Origin: Ruminiclostridium papyrosolvens C7
GTDB lineage: Bacteria > Bacillota > Clostridia > Acetivibrionales > DSM-1351
Direction: 5' to 3'
Assembly (NCBI RefSeq): GCF_000421965.1
Contig: NZ_ATAY01000020.1
Location: 1-64,000, forward strand
Length of the DNA stretch: 64,000 bases
Below are positions 24,780 through 34,579 of this stretch, one piece after another; positions within the stretch are counted from its first letter, which is position 1, and each line of letters starts with the position of its first letter. The notes under the pieces are model-generated. The model was not told where the DNA came from and searched no databases. It was given only the letters and a program-made list of their open reading frames with translations. A program made the translations under genes and the position numbers.

Positions 24780-26903
24780 ATGGCTGATAACCTGGTTATT
24801 GTGGAGTCTCCCGGAAAAGTTAAATCTATAAGCAAATTTTTAGGTAAGGGATATAAAGTAGAGGCTTCTGTCGGACATGTTAGGGATTTACCTAAAAGTC
24901 AGATGGGTGTTGATATTGATAATGATTTTGAGCCCAAGTATATTACGATAAGAGGCAAGGGCGATGTTATATCAAAGCTGAAAAAAGAAGCCAAGACAGC
25001 AAAAAAAGTGTTTCTAGCAACTGACCCTGACCGTGAAGGTGAGGCGATATCCTGGCACTTGGCCAAAATATTAAATATTGATGAAAAGCAGAAGTGTAGA
25101 GTTTCTTTTAATGAAATAACACAAAATGCGGTAAAGAACGCTATAAAACAGCCAAGAACAATAGATATGGGCCTTGTTGATGCACAGCAGGCAAGAAGAG
25201 TACTGGACAGAATAGTGGGCTATAAGATAAGCCCTCTGCTTTGGAAGAAAGTAAAAAAAGGCTTGAGTGCAGGAAGAGTACAATCCGTAGCTACAAAAAT
25301 GATTTGCGACAGGGAAGATGAAATAGAAAATTTTGAATCACAGGAATATTGGTCAATAACGGCAAAGCTTTCAAAACCGAAAGCAAGTCCGAATTTTGAA
25401 GCAAGATTCTATGGAATAGGCAAGGAAAAAGTTGAATTAACAAATGAGGAACAGGTTAATTCTATCTTAGATGAAATAAATAAAAGCCAATATATTGTGC
25501 AAAAGGTTAAAGAACAGGAAAAGAAAAGGGCCGCTGCAGCACCTTTTATTACCAGTACATTACAGCAGGAAGCTTCCAGAAAACTGGGATTTACGACGAA
25601 GAGGACCATGATGGTTGCTCAGCAGCTATACGAAGGTATTGAAATAAAGGGCCATGGCTCTGTGGGTCTTATAACTTATATGAGAACAGACTCAACAAGG
25701 ATATCAGCAGATGCACAGAACGAGGCCAGAGAGTATATTAAGACAAAGTATGGACAGAATTATATACCTGAAAATCCGAGGGTATATAAAAACAAATCAG
25801 CTTCTCAGGATGCCCATGAAGCAATACGTCCGACATATATGGATATGGCACCTGAGGGACTAAAGGAATTTCTCAGTGCTGAACAATACAAGCTCTACAA
25901 GCTTATCTGGGACAGATTTATATCAAGTCAGATGTCATCTGCCATATACGACACTGTATCTGCTGATATTACTGCAGGGAAATACATGTTCAAAGCGAAT
26001 GGGTCTAAAGTAAAATTTCCGGGATTCATGGTATTGTATATTGAAGGGAATGACGTTGAAGGTAAGGAGGAAGATGGGGAGCAGAATGAAAAGGAAAACA
26101 ACCTACCTCAGCTGAATGAAGGAGATATTCTTGAATTGAAAAAGAATACCCCAAAGCAGCATTTTACTCAACCTCCTGCCAGATACACAGAGGCAACCCT
26201 TGTTAGGGCTCTAGAAGAGAAAGGGATAGGAAGACCTAGTACCTACGCCCCTACGATTACAACTATTTTATCCCGTGGTTATGTTCTAAAGGAAAAGAAG
26301 TTGTTGGTACCAACGGAACTTGGGAAAATAGTAAATGACATAATGAAGAACCATTTCGAGAACATTGTTGATACAGAATTTACTGCTCAGATGGAAAGTG
26401 AACTGGATGATGTTGAGGACGGTAACAAAGAATGGAAGGCCGTAATGAGGGATTTTTATTCTTCATTTGCAGGAGTACTTAAAGAGGCCGAAGAATCAAT
26501 AGGTGATGTTGAATTACCTGTGGAAGTATCTGATGTACAATGTGATAAGTGTGGAAGGTATATGGTTGTTAAACATGGAAGATTCGGTAAGTTTCTTGCT
26601 TGTCCCGGATTTCCGGAATGTAGAAATACTAAACCGATTGTAGAAGAGGCTGGGGTAGAATGCCCACTTTGTAAGGGAAAGGTGCTCATTAAAAAGACTA
26701 AAAAGGGTAAAAAGTATATTGGTTGTGAGAGAAATCCGGAATGTTCATTTATGAGCTGGGATATGCCGAGTCCAAATAAGGAAATGTGTCCTGTTTGTGG
26801 GGCATTTATGCTTCAAAAATCCTCCGGTAAAAAGAAGGTTCTTAAATGTAGCAACAACAAGTGTACCAGTAATACGGAAGCTTCAACAGATACTACCAAA
26901 TAA
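24780..26903 (+). CDS. topA: DNA topoisomerase I
   Basis: A 707-residue type IA topoisomerase that relaxes negative supercoils. The Toprim domain has VESPGKVKSI and DPDREGEAIS; the catalytic tyrosine is in YMRTDSTRIS. The C-terminal tail holds three Cys4 zinc ribbons from about residue 585 (CDKCGRY/CPGFPEC, CPLCKGK/CERNPEC, CPVCGAF/CSNNKC). A GGAGG ribosome site precedes the ATG. It has its own promoter and is followed by a terminator-like stem. Its position between dprA and trmFO is conserved in Firmicutes. Confidence 0.97.
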   Translation: MADNLVIVESPGKVKSISKFLGKGYKVEASVGHVRDLPKSQMGVDIDNDFEPKYITIRGKGDVISKLKKEAKTAKKVFLATDPDREGEAISWHLAKILNIDEKQKCRVSFNEITQNAVKNAIKQPRTIDMGLVDAQQARRVLDRIVGYKISPLLWKKVKKGLSAGRVQSVATKMICDREDEIENFESQEYWSITAKLSKPKASPNFEARFYGIGKEKVELTNEEQVNSILDEINKSQYIVQKVKEQEKKRAAAAPFITSTLQQEASRKLGFTTKRTMMVAQQLYEGIEIKGHGSVGLITYMRTDSTRISADAQNEAREYIKTKYGQNYIPENPRVYKNKSASQDAHEAIRPTYMDMAPEGLKEFLSAEQYKLYKLIWDRFISSQMSSAIYDTVSADITAGKYMFKANGSKVKFPGFMVLYIEGNDVEGKEEDGEQNEKENNLPQLNEGDILELKKNTPKQHFTQPPARYTEATLVRALEEKGIGRPSTYAPTITTILSRGYVLKEKKLLVPTELGKIVNDIMKNHFENIVDTEFTAQMESELDDVEDGNKEWKAVMRDFYSSFAGVLKEAEESIGDVELPVEVSDVQCDKCGRYMVVKHGRFGKFLACPGFPECRNTKPIVEEAGVECPLCKGKVLIKKTKKGKKYIGCERNPECSFMSWDMPSPNKEMCPVCGAFMLQKSSGKKKVLKCSNNKCTSNTEASTDTTK

Positions 26904-26968
26904 ATTTTGTAAATAGAACAATTTTCACATTGTATATTAAATCAAAATTATTTATACTTATAATAGTT

Positions 26969-27010
26969 AATTAACCGAAGGTAAAAAAAGACTGCTTTCG
27001 GTTAATTTTA
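26969..27010 (+). terminator. Terminator-like stem after topA
   Basis: AATTAACCGAA pairs with TTCGGTTAATT across a loop with an A-run, followed by TTTATTTATT. The stem is AT-rich and of moderate strength. Confidence 0.6.
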
Positions 27011-27040
27011 TTTATTGACATAAATTGAAGGAGACTTTAG

Positions 27041-28351
27041 ATGTGTAAGAAAGTAAATGTAATAGGAGCAGGACTTGCAGGATGTGAGGCAGCGTACCAG
27101 ATAGCGAAAAGGGGTATTAATGTAACTCTTTATGAGATGAAGCCAGAAAAAAGTACACCTGCTCACCATTCTACTGATTTTGCAGAGTTGGTGTGCAGTA
27201 ACTCCCTACGTTCTGACCAACTTGAAAATGCAGTGGGACTACTAAAAGAGGAACTTAGGACTATGGACTCTTTGATTATGAAAGCTGCTGACGAGACCAG
27301 GGTTCCTGCGGGAGGAGCACTTGCAGTAGATAGAGAAGGATTCTCACAATATATAACCAGAGAAATCAAGGAAAACAAAAACATTGAAATAATTAATAGA
27401 GAAATGGATACAGTACCTGATGAAAATATAACTATTATTGCAACAGGGCCTCTTACATCAGAACCGATGTTTAATTATATAAAAGGTATTACCGGAGAAG
27501 AATATCTTCACTTTTTTGACGCTGCAGCACCTATAGTTACGTATGATTCAATAAACATGAACAAGGCATTTAAGGCTGCAAGGTACGGAAAGGGCTCTGA
27601 AGATTACATAAATTGCCCGATGACCAGGGAAGAATACGAAATCTTTTATGACGCGCTAGTTAATGCTGAAGCTGCTGAAGTAAAAGACTTTGAGAAGAAT
27701 ATGGTTTTTGAAGGCTGTATGCCTATAGAAAGTATGGCGCTCAGGGGAAAAGACACCATGAGGTTCGGGCCTTTAAAACCTGTAGGGCTGGTTGATGAAA
27801 GGACGAACATAAAGTCCTATGCCGTAGTGCAGCTTAGACAGGATAATAAAAATGCAACTCTGTACAATATAGTTGGTTTTCAGACTCATTTAAAATGGCC
27901 TGAGCAGAATAGGGTTTTCAGACTGATACCCGGACTTGAAAATGCGGAGTTCGTCAGATATGGTGTAATGCATAGAAATACCTATATCAACTCCCCAAGG
28001 CTTCTTGATAACACATACAGATTAAAGACCAATGAAAACTTATATTTTGCTGGACAGGTAACCGGAGTTGAAGGATATATAGAATCAACTTCATCAGGTT
28101 TTGTAGCAGGAATAAATGCAGCAGCACAGTGTATGGGAAACGGAAGAATTGAATTTCCGCCCAATACCGCAATTGGAGCATTAAGCAACTATATTTCAGA
28201 TGGAAGTGTAAAGAATTTTCAGCCTATGAATGTTAATTTCGGAATATTTAACGGGATAGACGAATTAATAGTTTCCATAAGAGATAAGAAAAAACGTAAT
28301 ATGGAAATTGCAAAAAATTCTGTTAATTTTGTCAAAAAAGTAGAACTTTAA
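27041..28351 (+). CDS. trmFO: tRNA uracil-54 methyltransferase TrmFO (folate-dependent)
   Basis: A 436-residue FAD-dependent enzyme that makes m5U54 in the T-loop of tRNA using methylene-tetrahydrofolate. It opens with the FAD-binding VIGAGLAGCEAAYQIA, has the catalytic ELVCSNSLRSD, and shows the GidA-family YEMKPEKSTPAHH. An AGGAG ribosome site precedes the ATG. In Bacillus the order topA-trmFO-codV-clpQY-codY-flgB is known; here codV, clpQY and codY are missing and flgB follows directly after 139 bp. Confidence 0.96.
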   Translation: MCKKVNVIGAGLAGCEAAYQIAKRGINVTLYEMKPEKSTPAHHSTDFAELVCSNSLRSDQLENAVGLLKEELRTMDSLIMKAADETRVPAGGALAVDREGFSQYITREIKENKNIEIINREMDTVPDENITIIATGPLTSEPMFNYIKGITGEEYLHFFDAAAPIVTYDSINMNKAFKAARYGKGSEDYINCPMTREEYEIFYDALVNAEAAEVKDFEKNMVFEGCMPIESMALRGKDTMRFGPLKPVGLVDERTNIKSYAVVQLRQDNKNATLYNIVGFQTHLKWPEQNRVFRLIPGLENAEFVRYGVMHRNTYINSPRLLDNTYRLKTNENLYFAGQVTGVEGYIESTSSGFVAGINAAAQCMGNGRIEFPPNTAIGALSNYISDGSVKNFQPMNVNFGIFNGIDELIVSIRDKKKRNMEIAKNSVNFVKKVEL

Positions 28352-28407
28352 GGACACTATATTCTGGGGAATTAGTCCTAATATGGTACAATAATAAGCT
28401 TTATTTA

Positions 28408-28436
28408 TTGTATTTTTAAACTTTATATGCTAGAAT
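28408..28436 (+). promoter_or_regulatory. Promoter of the flagellar operon
   Basis: TTGTAT (28408-28413), a 17-bp spacer and TAGAAT (28431-28436), preceded by TGC to give an extended -10. It lies about 55 bp before flgB. No other strong promoter is visible within the following 30 kb, so it may drive most of the operon. Confidence 0.65.
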
Positions 28437-28490
28437 TTAGCTAATAAAAAAGTTATTGGATATATGCTATAAGTTGGGAGCGGGGTTATT

Positions 28491-28904
28491 ATGATAGAAA
28501 AATTATACGAAAAGAGCAATTTACTTGAAAAGTCTCTAAATGCCTCATGGGCCAGAAACGAGGTTATATCCCAGAACTTGGCTAATGTAGACACTCCGAA
28601 TTACAAAAGAAAGGATGTTACTTTTGAGGAGTACTTGAATGATTCCCTTGATAGCAAAAAGCTTGAGGGAATTACAACTGATGAAAGGCATATACCTATA
28701 AAATCAAAGAATATTGATAAGATTAAGCCTGAGATTACTCAGGACAATTCAGATACGAGCATGCGTATTGATGGGAACAATGTGGATATAGACAGTGAAA
28801 TGGCTTATCTGGCTAAAAACACCATTCAATATAATTCGCTGATCCAAATGATTAATAGTAATTATAGCAAGATTAAAAATGTAATTTCAGAGGGGAGACG
28901 CTGA
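28491..28904 (+). CDS. flgB: Flagellar basal-body rod protein FlgB
   Basis: A 137-residue proximal rod protein exported by the flagellar type III system. The N-terminal rod signature is SQNLANVDTPNYKRKDVTFE; the C-terminal helix pairs with it in the rod (MAYLAKNTIQYNSLIQMINSN). No cleavable signal. First gene of the flagellar operon; flgC starts 2 bp after its stop. Confidence 0.95.
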   Translation: MIEKLYEKSNLLEKSLNASWARNEVISQNLANVDTPNYKRKDVTFEEYLNDSLDSKKLEGITTDERHIPIKSKNIDKIKPEITQDNSDTSMRIDGNNVDIDSEMAYLAKNTIQYNSLIQMINSNYSKIKNVISEGRR

Positions 28905-28906
28905 TT

Positions 28907-29350
28907 ATGGGTATTTTTAGTGCATTGGATATAAGTGCTTCCGGACTCACTGCACAAAGAGTACGAATGGATACCATTTCTCAGAACATAGCGAATGCAG
29001 GTACTACAAGAACTGCTGATGGTACTCCGTATAGACGAAGAGAAGTAGTATTTGAAGAACGTTCAGATTCAAATTCATTTTCTCAGGCTTTGGAGAACGC
29101 ATCAAACAAACTCAATGGCGGTAACGGGGTCAGGGTCAGTAGTATTGTGGAAGATCCTACGGAGTTTAAAAAGGTATACGATCCAGGACATCCTGATGCT
29201 GATGCTGAAGGATATGTAAACATGCCCAATGTAGATATTGTTACGGAAATGGTTAATATGATTTCAGCAACCAGATCGTATGAAGCCAATGTTACATCGA
29301 TAAATGCCACCAAATCTATGGCGCTGAAAGCTTTAGAAATTGGTAAATAA
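28907..29350 (+). CDS. flgC: Flagellar basal-body rod protein FlgC
   Basis: A 147-residue rod protein. It has the rod motif ISQNIANAGTTRTADGTPYRR and the C-terminal helix NVDIVTEMVNMISATRSYEA that is characteristic of FlgC. The AGGGGAGA ribosome site lies within flgB. It builds the proximal rod with FlgB and FliE. Confidence 0.95.
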   Translation: MGIFSALDISASGLTAQRVRMDTISQNIANAGTTRTADGTPYRRREVVFEERSDSNSFSQALENASNKLNGGNGVRVSSIVEDPTEFKKVYDPGHPDADAEGYVNMPNVDIVTEMVNMISATRSYEANVTSINATKSMALKALEIGK

Positions 29351-29417
29351 TTGTAGATGACCGGAACACTTTAGTTTAAATTCTATGGTTGGAGTTGTAA
29401 ATCAGGGGGGTTAAGGT

Positions 29418-29726
29418 ATGGCGGTAGACAAGATAGGGGAAGTACAACGATTAATACCTGATAATTTTAGTCTTAAAGGAATTAATGACGATAAAAATAC
29501 GCCTGAGGTAAGTTTTGGAGATTACTTGAAATCAGCACTTACGAAGGTGTCAGATCTGGAAAATCAATCTAATAAATTACAAGAAGATTTTGCTTTAGGC
29601 AAAACGGATAATATTCCCGAAGTTTTAATTGCTGGAGAAAAAGCGAGTGTTGCTCTGCAGTTTACCATGCAAATAAGAAACAAGATTCTAGATGCATATT
29701 CTGAAATAATGAGAATGCAGATATAA
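29418..29726 (+). CDS. fliE: Flagellar hook-basal body complex protein FliE
   Basis: A 102-residue protein that joins the MS ring (FliF) to the rod. The family C-terminus is present: VLIAGEKASVALQFTMQIRN followed by KILDAYSEIMRMQI. An AGGGGGGTTAAGGT ribosome site precedes the ATG. It keeps the conserved order flgB-flgC-fliE-fliF. Confidence 0.94.
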   Translation: MAVDKIGEVQRLIPDNFSLKGINDDKNTPEVSFGDYLKSALTKVSDLENQSNKLQEDFALGKTDNIPEVLIAGEKASVALQFTMQIRNKILDAYSEIMRMQI

Positions 29727-29827
29727 TCCGGAAATTATGTAAAATTTGTAGTATTATGTAAATTTATTTTTAGGTTTCTATACAAGAAAACTAATGATGA
29801 AATAAATTAATTGATGAGGTGGTAGCT

Positions 29828-31402
29828 TTGCCAGAATTTTTAACTCGATTGCTCAAGCCGCTTCTTGACTTCTGGAAGGGATTAGATAAATCTCAAAAAA
29901 CGCGTATTTTTATTATAACAGGCATTGTGGTAGTCTCTGTAGGTATAGGACTATTTTTAATTACAAGGCCGACTTATACTACTGTTATTAGTGATGCCAG
30001 TCCTGAAGATGTTGCTGCAATGCAAAAGATATTAAAGGAAAAAGGAATTTCCTACAAACTTACTGATGACAAATCAGGAATTATTGTTAACGAAAATGAC
30101 AGTGACGAAGCCCATTTTGAATTAGCTACAGGTTACTCAAAAAATGGTCTCACTTTCGCTGACGCTCTCAGCAGTATAAAGATAAATACAACAGAAAGTG
30201 ATAAAAAGCATATCTGGCAGCAACTTGATGAATCAGATATTGCCAGACAGTTAAAGCTTTTTCAGAATATTGAAGATGCAGATGTAACTATTGTCAGACC
30301 TGAAAAGACTCTTTTGATTGATGATAGCAACAGTAAGGACGCAAAGGCGTCAGTTGTTATTACTCCTAAAGATGAAATAAGTGCTAAACAGGCTGAAAGT
30401 ATTGTAAAAATAGTTGCAAGCAGTGTTGAGGGGTTGGATCCCAAAAATGTAACTGTTGTGGACAATAAAGGAAATGTACTTAATACAGACAGTGACAACG
30501 GAATAGATAAAACGTCCACTCAATACGACATGAAAAAGAAGTATAAAAATGACCTTGAAAAAAATGTAAGAGAAGTATTGGTTGATCAATTAGATAGTTT
30601 TGATACGGCCAAGGTAGTTGTAAATCCTGTTCTTGATTTTGATACACTTACTCAGTCCTCAAAGGAATTTACTAATCCTAATGGTGCAGACTCAGGTGCT
30701 ATCATTAGCAGACAAGAGACAAAGGAAAATTTAAAAAATGGGGATACCGGAGGAACACCCGGTGTAAATTCAAACCCCGGTACAACGCCATCCTATCCGG
30801 CAGGTTCCGACGATTCTAAATCTTATAACAAATCAGATGTCACTGAGAATTTCCAATACAATGAAACAAATAAACAAAGTGAAAAGTCTTTGGGAGAGAT
30901 TATTCCAGAGAGATCTTCTGCTGCCATTACTTTATTATACGGCAACAGAGTTGCTGATGATTCAAAGCTTAATGACGAAATGATTACTCAAGTAAAGAAC
31001 CTGGCCAGTATGGCAACAGGTATTCCAGTGGAAAACATAGCGGTATCAAAGCTTAAGATTCAGCCTCCGGTAGTAGAAACACCTTCTACGGCAGATACAT
31101 TAAAGAATCTTCTTTCCAATTATGGTTTACTTGCTTTATTGGCATTGATGGTTATAGCTTTTGTAATAATTGCTCTGCCGAAAAAATCTAAGCAGAAACT
31201 GGAGCCTGCATTTGCAGTTGATGACGATACTGCAATAACATCCTCCAAGTTTGCATACAATGATATTAGGCCCGATCCTGTTCCGGAAATTGATACGGAA
31301 GAAAGGTCAGAGGTTAAAAAGCAGATTGATAAGTTTGTTAAGCAAAAGCCGGATGCTGTTGCACAGTTGTTACGTAATTGGTTAACAGATGATTATGAAT
31401 AG
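29828..31402 (+). CDS. fliF: Flagellar MS-ring protein FliF
   Basis: A protein of about 524 residues with two membrane helices (about 22-42, IFIITGIVVVSVGIGLFLI; and about 435-455, LLALLALMVIAFVIIALP) and periplasm-side ring-building domains between them. The MS ring houses the export gate and is the base of rod assembly. The C-terminal tail (REPDPVP-like region and TEERSEVKKQIDKFVKQKPD) binds FliG. I prefer the TTG at 29828 because GAGGTGG lies 5-10 bp before it; an in-frame GTG at 29819 overlaps that site. Confidence 0.95.
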   Translation: MPEFLTRLLKPLLDFWKGLDKSQKTRIFIITGIVVVSVGIGLFLITRPTYTTVISDASPEDVAAMQKILKEKGISYKLTDDKSGIIVNENDSDEAHFELATGYSKNGLTFADALSSIKINTTESDKKHIWQQLDESDIARQLKLFQNIEDADVTIVRPEKTLLIDDSNSKDAKASVVITPKDEISAKQAESIVKIVASSVEGLDPKNVTVVDNKGNVLNTDSDNGIDKTSTQYDMKKKYKNDLEKNVREVLVDQLDSFDTAKVVVNPVLDFDTLTQSSKEFTNPNGADSGAIISRQETKENLKNGDTGGTPGVNSNPGTTPSYPAGSDDSKSYNKSDVTENFQYNETNKQSEKSLGEIIPERSSAAITLLYGNRVADDSKLNDEMITQVKNLASMATGIPVENIAVSKLKIQPPVVETPSTADTLKNLLSNYGLLALLALMVIAFVIIALPKKSKQKLEPAFAVDDDTAITSSKFAYNDIRPDPVPEIDTEERSEVKKQIDKFVKQKPDAVAQLLRNWLTDDYE

Positions 31403-31428
31403 AAAAATGTATATGTGGGGTGAAAAGC

Positions 31429-32448
31429 TTGGCTAAAGCAAGTGCAAAGACAGAATACAGTGGCAGGGAAAAAGCTGCAATGCTGCTTATTTCCCTTGGC
31501 CCTGATAAGTCAGCTGAGATATTCAAGCATTTAAAAGAGGATGAGATAGAGCAGTTAACCTTGGAGATTGCCAACATAAGGGCTGTATCTCCTGATGAAA
31601 AGGAAAGAGTTCTTGAGGAGTTCTATCAGATATGTCTTGCACAGGAGTATATTGCCGAAGGTGGTATCGGCTATGCAAAAGATATACTTGAGAAGGCTTT
31701 AGGCTCTCAAAAGGCTGTAGACATAATAAATAAACTTACAGTATCATTACAGGTTAGGCCTTTTGATTTTGTGAGAAAAACGGATCCGTCACAGTTGCTT
31801 AACTTTATTCAGGGGGAGCATCCTCAGACAATTGCATTGATACTGGCGTATTTAAAACCACATCAGGCGTCTGTAGTGCTATCAGCCCTTCCACAGGACA
31901 AGCAAGCAGATGTTGCACGTAGAGTAGCTACGATGGACAGAACATCTCCTGATATAATAAAGGAAGTTGAACGAATTCTTGAAAAAAAACTTTCTTCCTT
32001 GGTTACAGAGGACTATACTGCTGCCGGTGGTGTTCAGTCTATTGTTGATATCCTCAACTCTGTTGACAGAGGAACGGAAAAATTCATTATGGAAACATTA
32101 GAAATCGAAGATACCGATCTTGCAGAAGAAATTAAGAGGCGTATGTTTGTATTCGAAGATATTCTTACTCTTGACGGAAGATCAATTCAGAGATTCCTCA
32201 GAGAGGTTGATAACAATCAGTTGGCAGTTGCTCTTAAGGGTGCAACAGATGATGTACAGAAGCTTATATTTGCCAATATGTCCAAGCGTCTGAGCGAAAT
32301 GATCAGAGAAGATTTGGAATTTATGGGACCTGTAAGGCTCAAAGATGTTGAAGAAGCACAGCAGAAGATTGTTAATATTATTCGTAAGCTTGAGGATGCA
32401 GGCGAGATAGTTATTTCAAGAGGGGGAGGCGACGAAATAATTGTCTAA
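31429..32448 (+). CDS. fliG: Flagellar motor switch protein FliG
   Basis: A rotor protein of about 339 residues that sits on FliF and generates torque with the stator. N-terminal domain (KAAMLLISLGPDKSAEIFKH), middle domain with the EHPQTIALIL motif (about 120-190), and C-terminal domain with the charged torque helix (RSIQRFLREVDNNQLAVAL). The TTG at 31429 fits the GTGGGGTG ribosome site better than the GTG at 31420. It overlaps fliH by 8 bp. Confidence 0.95.
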   Translation: MAKASAKTEYSGREKAAMLLISLGPDKSAEIFKHLKEDEIEQLTLEIANIRAVSPDEKERVLEEFYQICLAQEYIAEGGIGYAKDILEKALGSQKAVDIINKLTVSLQVRPFDFVRKTDPSQLLNFIQGEHPQTIALILAYLKPHQASVVLSALPQDKQADVARRVATMDRTSPDIIKEVERILEKKLSSLVTEDYTAAGGVQSIVDILNSVDRGTEKFIMETLEIEDTDLAEEIKRRMFVFEDILTLDGRSIQRFLREVDNNQLAVALKGATDDVQKLIFANMSKRLSEMIREDLEFMGPVRLKDVEEAQQKIVNIIRKLEDAGEIVISRGGGDEIIV

Positions 32449-33217
32449 TAAGATATATAAAAACAATCAGGTAAATGTAGGCATTCCGTTCCAGGTTAAG
32501 TTTCCTGTAACATATCAACCTCCCGTAAGAAATATAGGACTTAAGTTGGATTTGGATCAGGACGATGAAGATGACCAGCAACAAGTCGATTATATTGCTA
32601 TGGGCGAAGGCATTATTAATAAGGCCAAAGCAGAAGCAGATATGATAATAAAGGAAGCCTTGCTTGAAGCAAAGGATATTATAAAAAATGCATCTGTTGA
32701 TGTAGAAAATCTTAAACAACAGGTTTATGAGGAAGCAAGATCAGAAGGCTATGAGCAGGGATTAGCTCAAGCCAAACAGGAATATGAAGCACTTATTAAA
32801 GAAGCTCAGGATATTAAGACCCAAGCTGGTATTGAATACAAGCAGGTTCTGGATTCTTTGGAAGAGGATTCGGTAAATACCATTCTTGATATTGCAAAAA
32901 AAGTAATCAGTAAAGAACTGGAATGCAAGCAGAATATATTGCTCTTGGTTAAGGATGCTTTTGAAAAGTGTTCAAAAGATAGGAAGGCAATTCTTAAATT
33001 AAGTGAACAGGATTTTGATTTTGTTAACGAGAATAAGTATGAATTGGAATCAATGCTTGAAAGGTCCGAGGAAATAGAAATTAAAAAAGACCTTTCATTA
33101 AAAGAAGGCGGCTGTATCATCGAGACTTCCTTCGGTAGCATAGATGCAAGTGCAGCAACTAAAATAGAAAAAATAGAAAATGACTTTAAAGACATATTAA
33201 ATGAATCAACAAATTAA
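32441..33217 (+). CDS. fliH: Flagellar export stator protein FliH
   Basis: A 258-residue elongated cytoplasmic protein that binds FliI and docks it to the export gate. It has an acidic N-terminal part, a glycine-poor Ala/Glu coiled coil (about 60-130) and the FliH/V-ATPase E-like C-terminal domain (LDIAKKVISKELECK). The start is TTG with GGGGGAGG inside the end of fliG. It is read together with fliI. Confidence 0.88.
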   Translation: MSNKIYKNNQVNVGIPFQVKFPVTYQPPVRNIGLKLDLDQDDEDDQQQVDYIAMGEGIINKAKAEADMIIKEALLEAKDIIKNASVDVENLKQQVYEEARSEGYEQGLAQAKQEYEALIKEAQDIKTQAGIEYKQVLDSLEEDSVNTILDIAKKVISKELECKQNILLLVKDAFEKCSKDRKAILKLSEQDFDFVNENKYELESMLERSEEIEIKKDLSLKEGGCIIETSFGSIDASAATKIEKIENDFKDILNESTN

Positions 33218-33249
33218 GGTGCGTTGCAGCTTTCTTTATAGGAGGTCAA

Positions 33250-34560
33250 ATGTCAGGCGTTAACCTAATAAAATACAGGGAAGCATTAAAGTCAAAAGAA
33301 TATATAGATTATATCGGTAAGGTTTCAAAGGTTGTGGGACTTACTATAGAATCGGACGGTCCGCAGGTGAGTATTGGGAACCTTTGTAATATACACATCC
33401 CCGGTGGCAATAGACTCAAAGCAGAAGTGGTAGGGTTTAAGGACGAAAAGGTTTTGTTAATGCCTTTAGGTGAAATGCTTGGCATAGGGCCGGGTAGTAC
33501 TGTTTCAGCCAATGGCGATATATTAAAGGTTGCAGTGGGACCTGAATTGATAGGCCGGGTTTTGGACGGTTTGGGAAACCCGATAGACGATAAGGGAAGC
33601 TTGCAATCCGAACATTTTTATAAAACCGATAATAAGCCTCCTAACCCTTTAACCAGAAAAAGGATTTCAGAGCCTTTGCCTTTGGGTGTAAGAGCTATTG
33701 ACGGACTTTTGACAATAGGTAAAGGACAGAGAGTTGGTATTTTTGCCGGAAGTGGTGTCGGTAAGAGTACTTTGATGGGTATGGTTGCAAGAAATACAAA
33801 AGCTGATATAAATGTTATTGCTTTAATTGGAGAACGAGGAAGAGAAGTAAGGGAGTTCCTGGAAAGGGATTTAGCAGACGAAGGACTTGCAAGGTCGGTA
33901 GTGGTAGTAGCTACTTCTGACCAGCCTGCATTAATAAGGCTTAAAGGAGCCATGGTTGCAACTGCAATTGCAGAATACTTCAGGGATTGCGGCAAGGATG
34001 TTCTACTTTTGATGGATTCATTAACAAGATATGCAATGGCACAAAGAGAAGTAGGACTTTCCATAGGGGAACCTCCTGTGTCACGAGGATATACACCGTC
34101 GGTTTTCTCTGTGTTTCCTAAATTACTTGAGAGAGCAGGGACTTCTGAGAAGGGGTCTATAACAGGATTGTACACTGTACTGGTAGATGGTGATGACCTT
34201 ACGGAACCTGTAACTGATACTGCCAGAGGAATACTTGACGGACATATTGTTCTATCAAGAGCAATGGCAAACAAAAATCATTATCCTGCCATTGACGTTC
34301 TTGCAAGTGTCAGCAGGGTTATGGGTGATATTATTGATAAAGAACATAAAAAAAGCGCAAATGAAATTAAGAAAATAATGGCTGTACATAGAGATGCAGA
34401 GGATTTAATCAATATAGGTGCATATGTAAAAGGAAGTAATGAGAAGATAGACTATGCAATAGAGAGTATTGATGATATAACTTCATTTCTTCAACAGGAA
34501 ACTGATGAAAAGGTTTCGTTTGAGGATATACATTCACAAGTACTTAGTTTACTGAAATAG
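33250..34560 (+). CDS. fliI: Flagellum-specific ATPase FliI
   Basis: A 436-residue hexameric ATPase of type III export, related to F1-beta. Walker A is GIFAGSGVGKST, Walker B VLLLMDSLTRYAMAQREVGL region, with the conserved GRGREVREF and SRGYTPSVF segments. An AGGAGG ribosome site precedes the ATG. It unloads export cargo from chaperones at the gate with FliH and FliJ, which flank it. Confidence 0.96.
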   Translation: MSGVNLIKYREALKSKEYIDYIGKVSKVVGLTIESDGPQVSIGNLCNIHIPGGNRLKAEVVGFKDEKVLLMPLGEMLGIGPGSTVSANGDILKVAVGPELIGRVLDGLGNPIDDKGSLQSEHFYKTDNKPPNPLTRKRISEPLPLGVRAIDGLLTIGKGQRVGIFAGSGVGKSTLMGMVARNTKADINVIALIGERGREVREFLERDLADEGLARSVVVVATSDQPALIRLKGAMVATAIAEYFRDCGKDVLLLMDSLTRYAMAQREVGLSIGEPPVSRGYTPSVFSVFPKLLERAGTSEKGSITGLYTVLVDGDDLTEPVTDTARGILDGHIVLSRAMANKNHYPAIDVLASVSRVMGDIIDKEHKKSANEIKKIMAVHRDAEDLINIGAYVKGSNEKIDYAIESIDDITSFLQQETDEKVSFEDIHSQVLSLLK

Positions 34561-34579
34561 TAAAGGAGGCTGGGATTGA

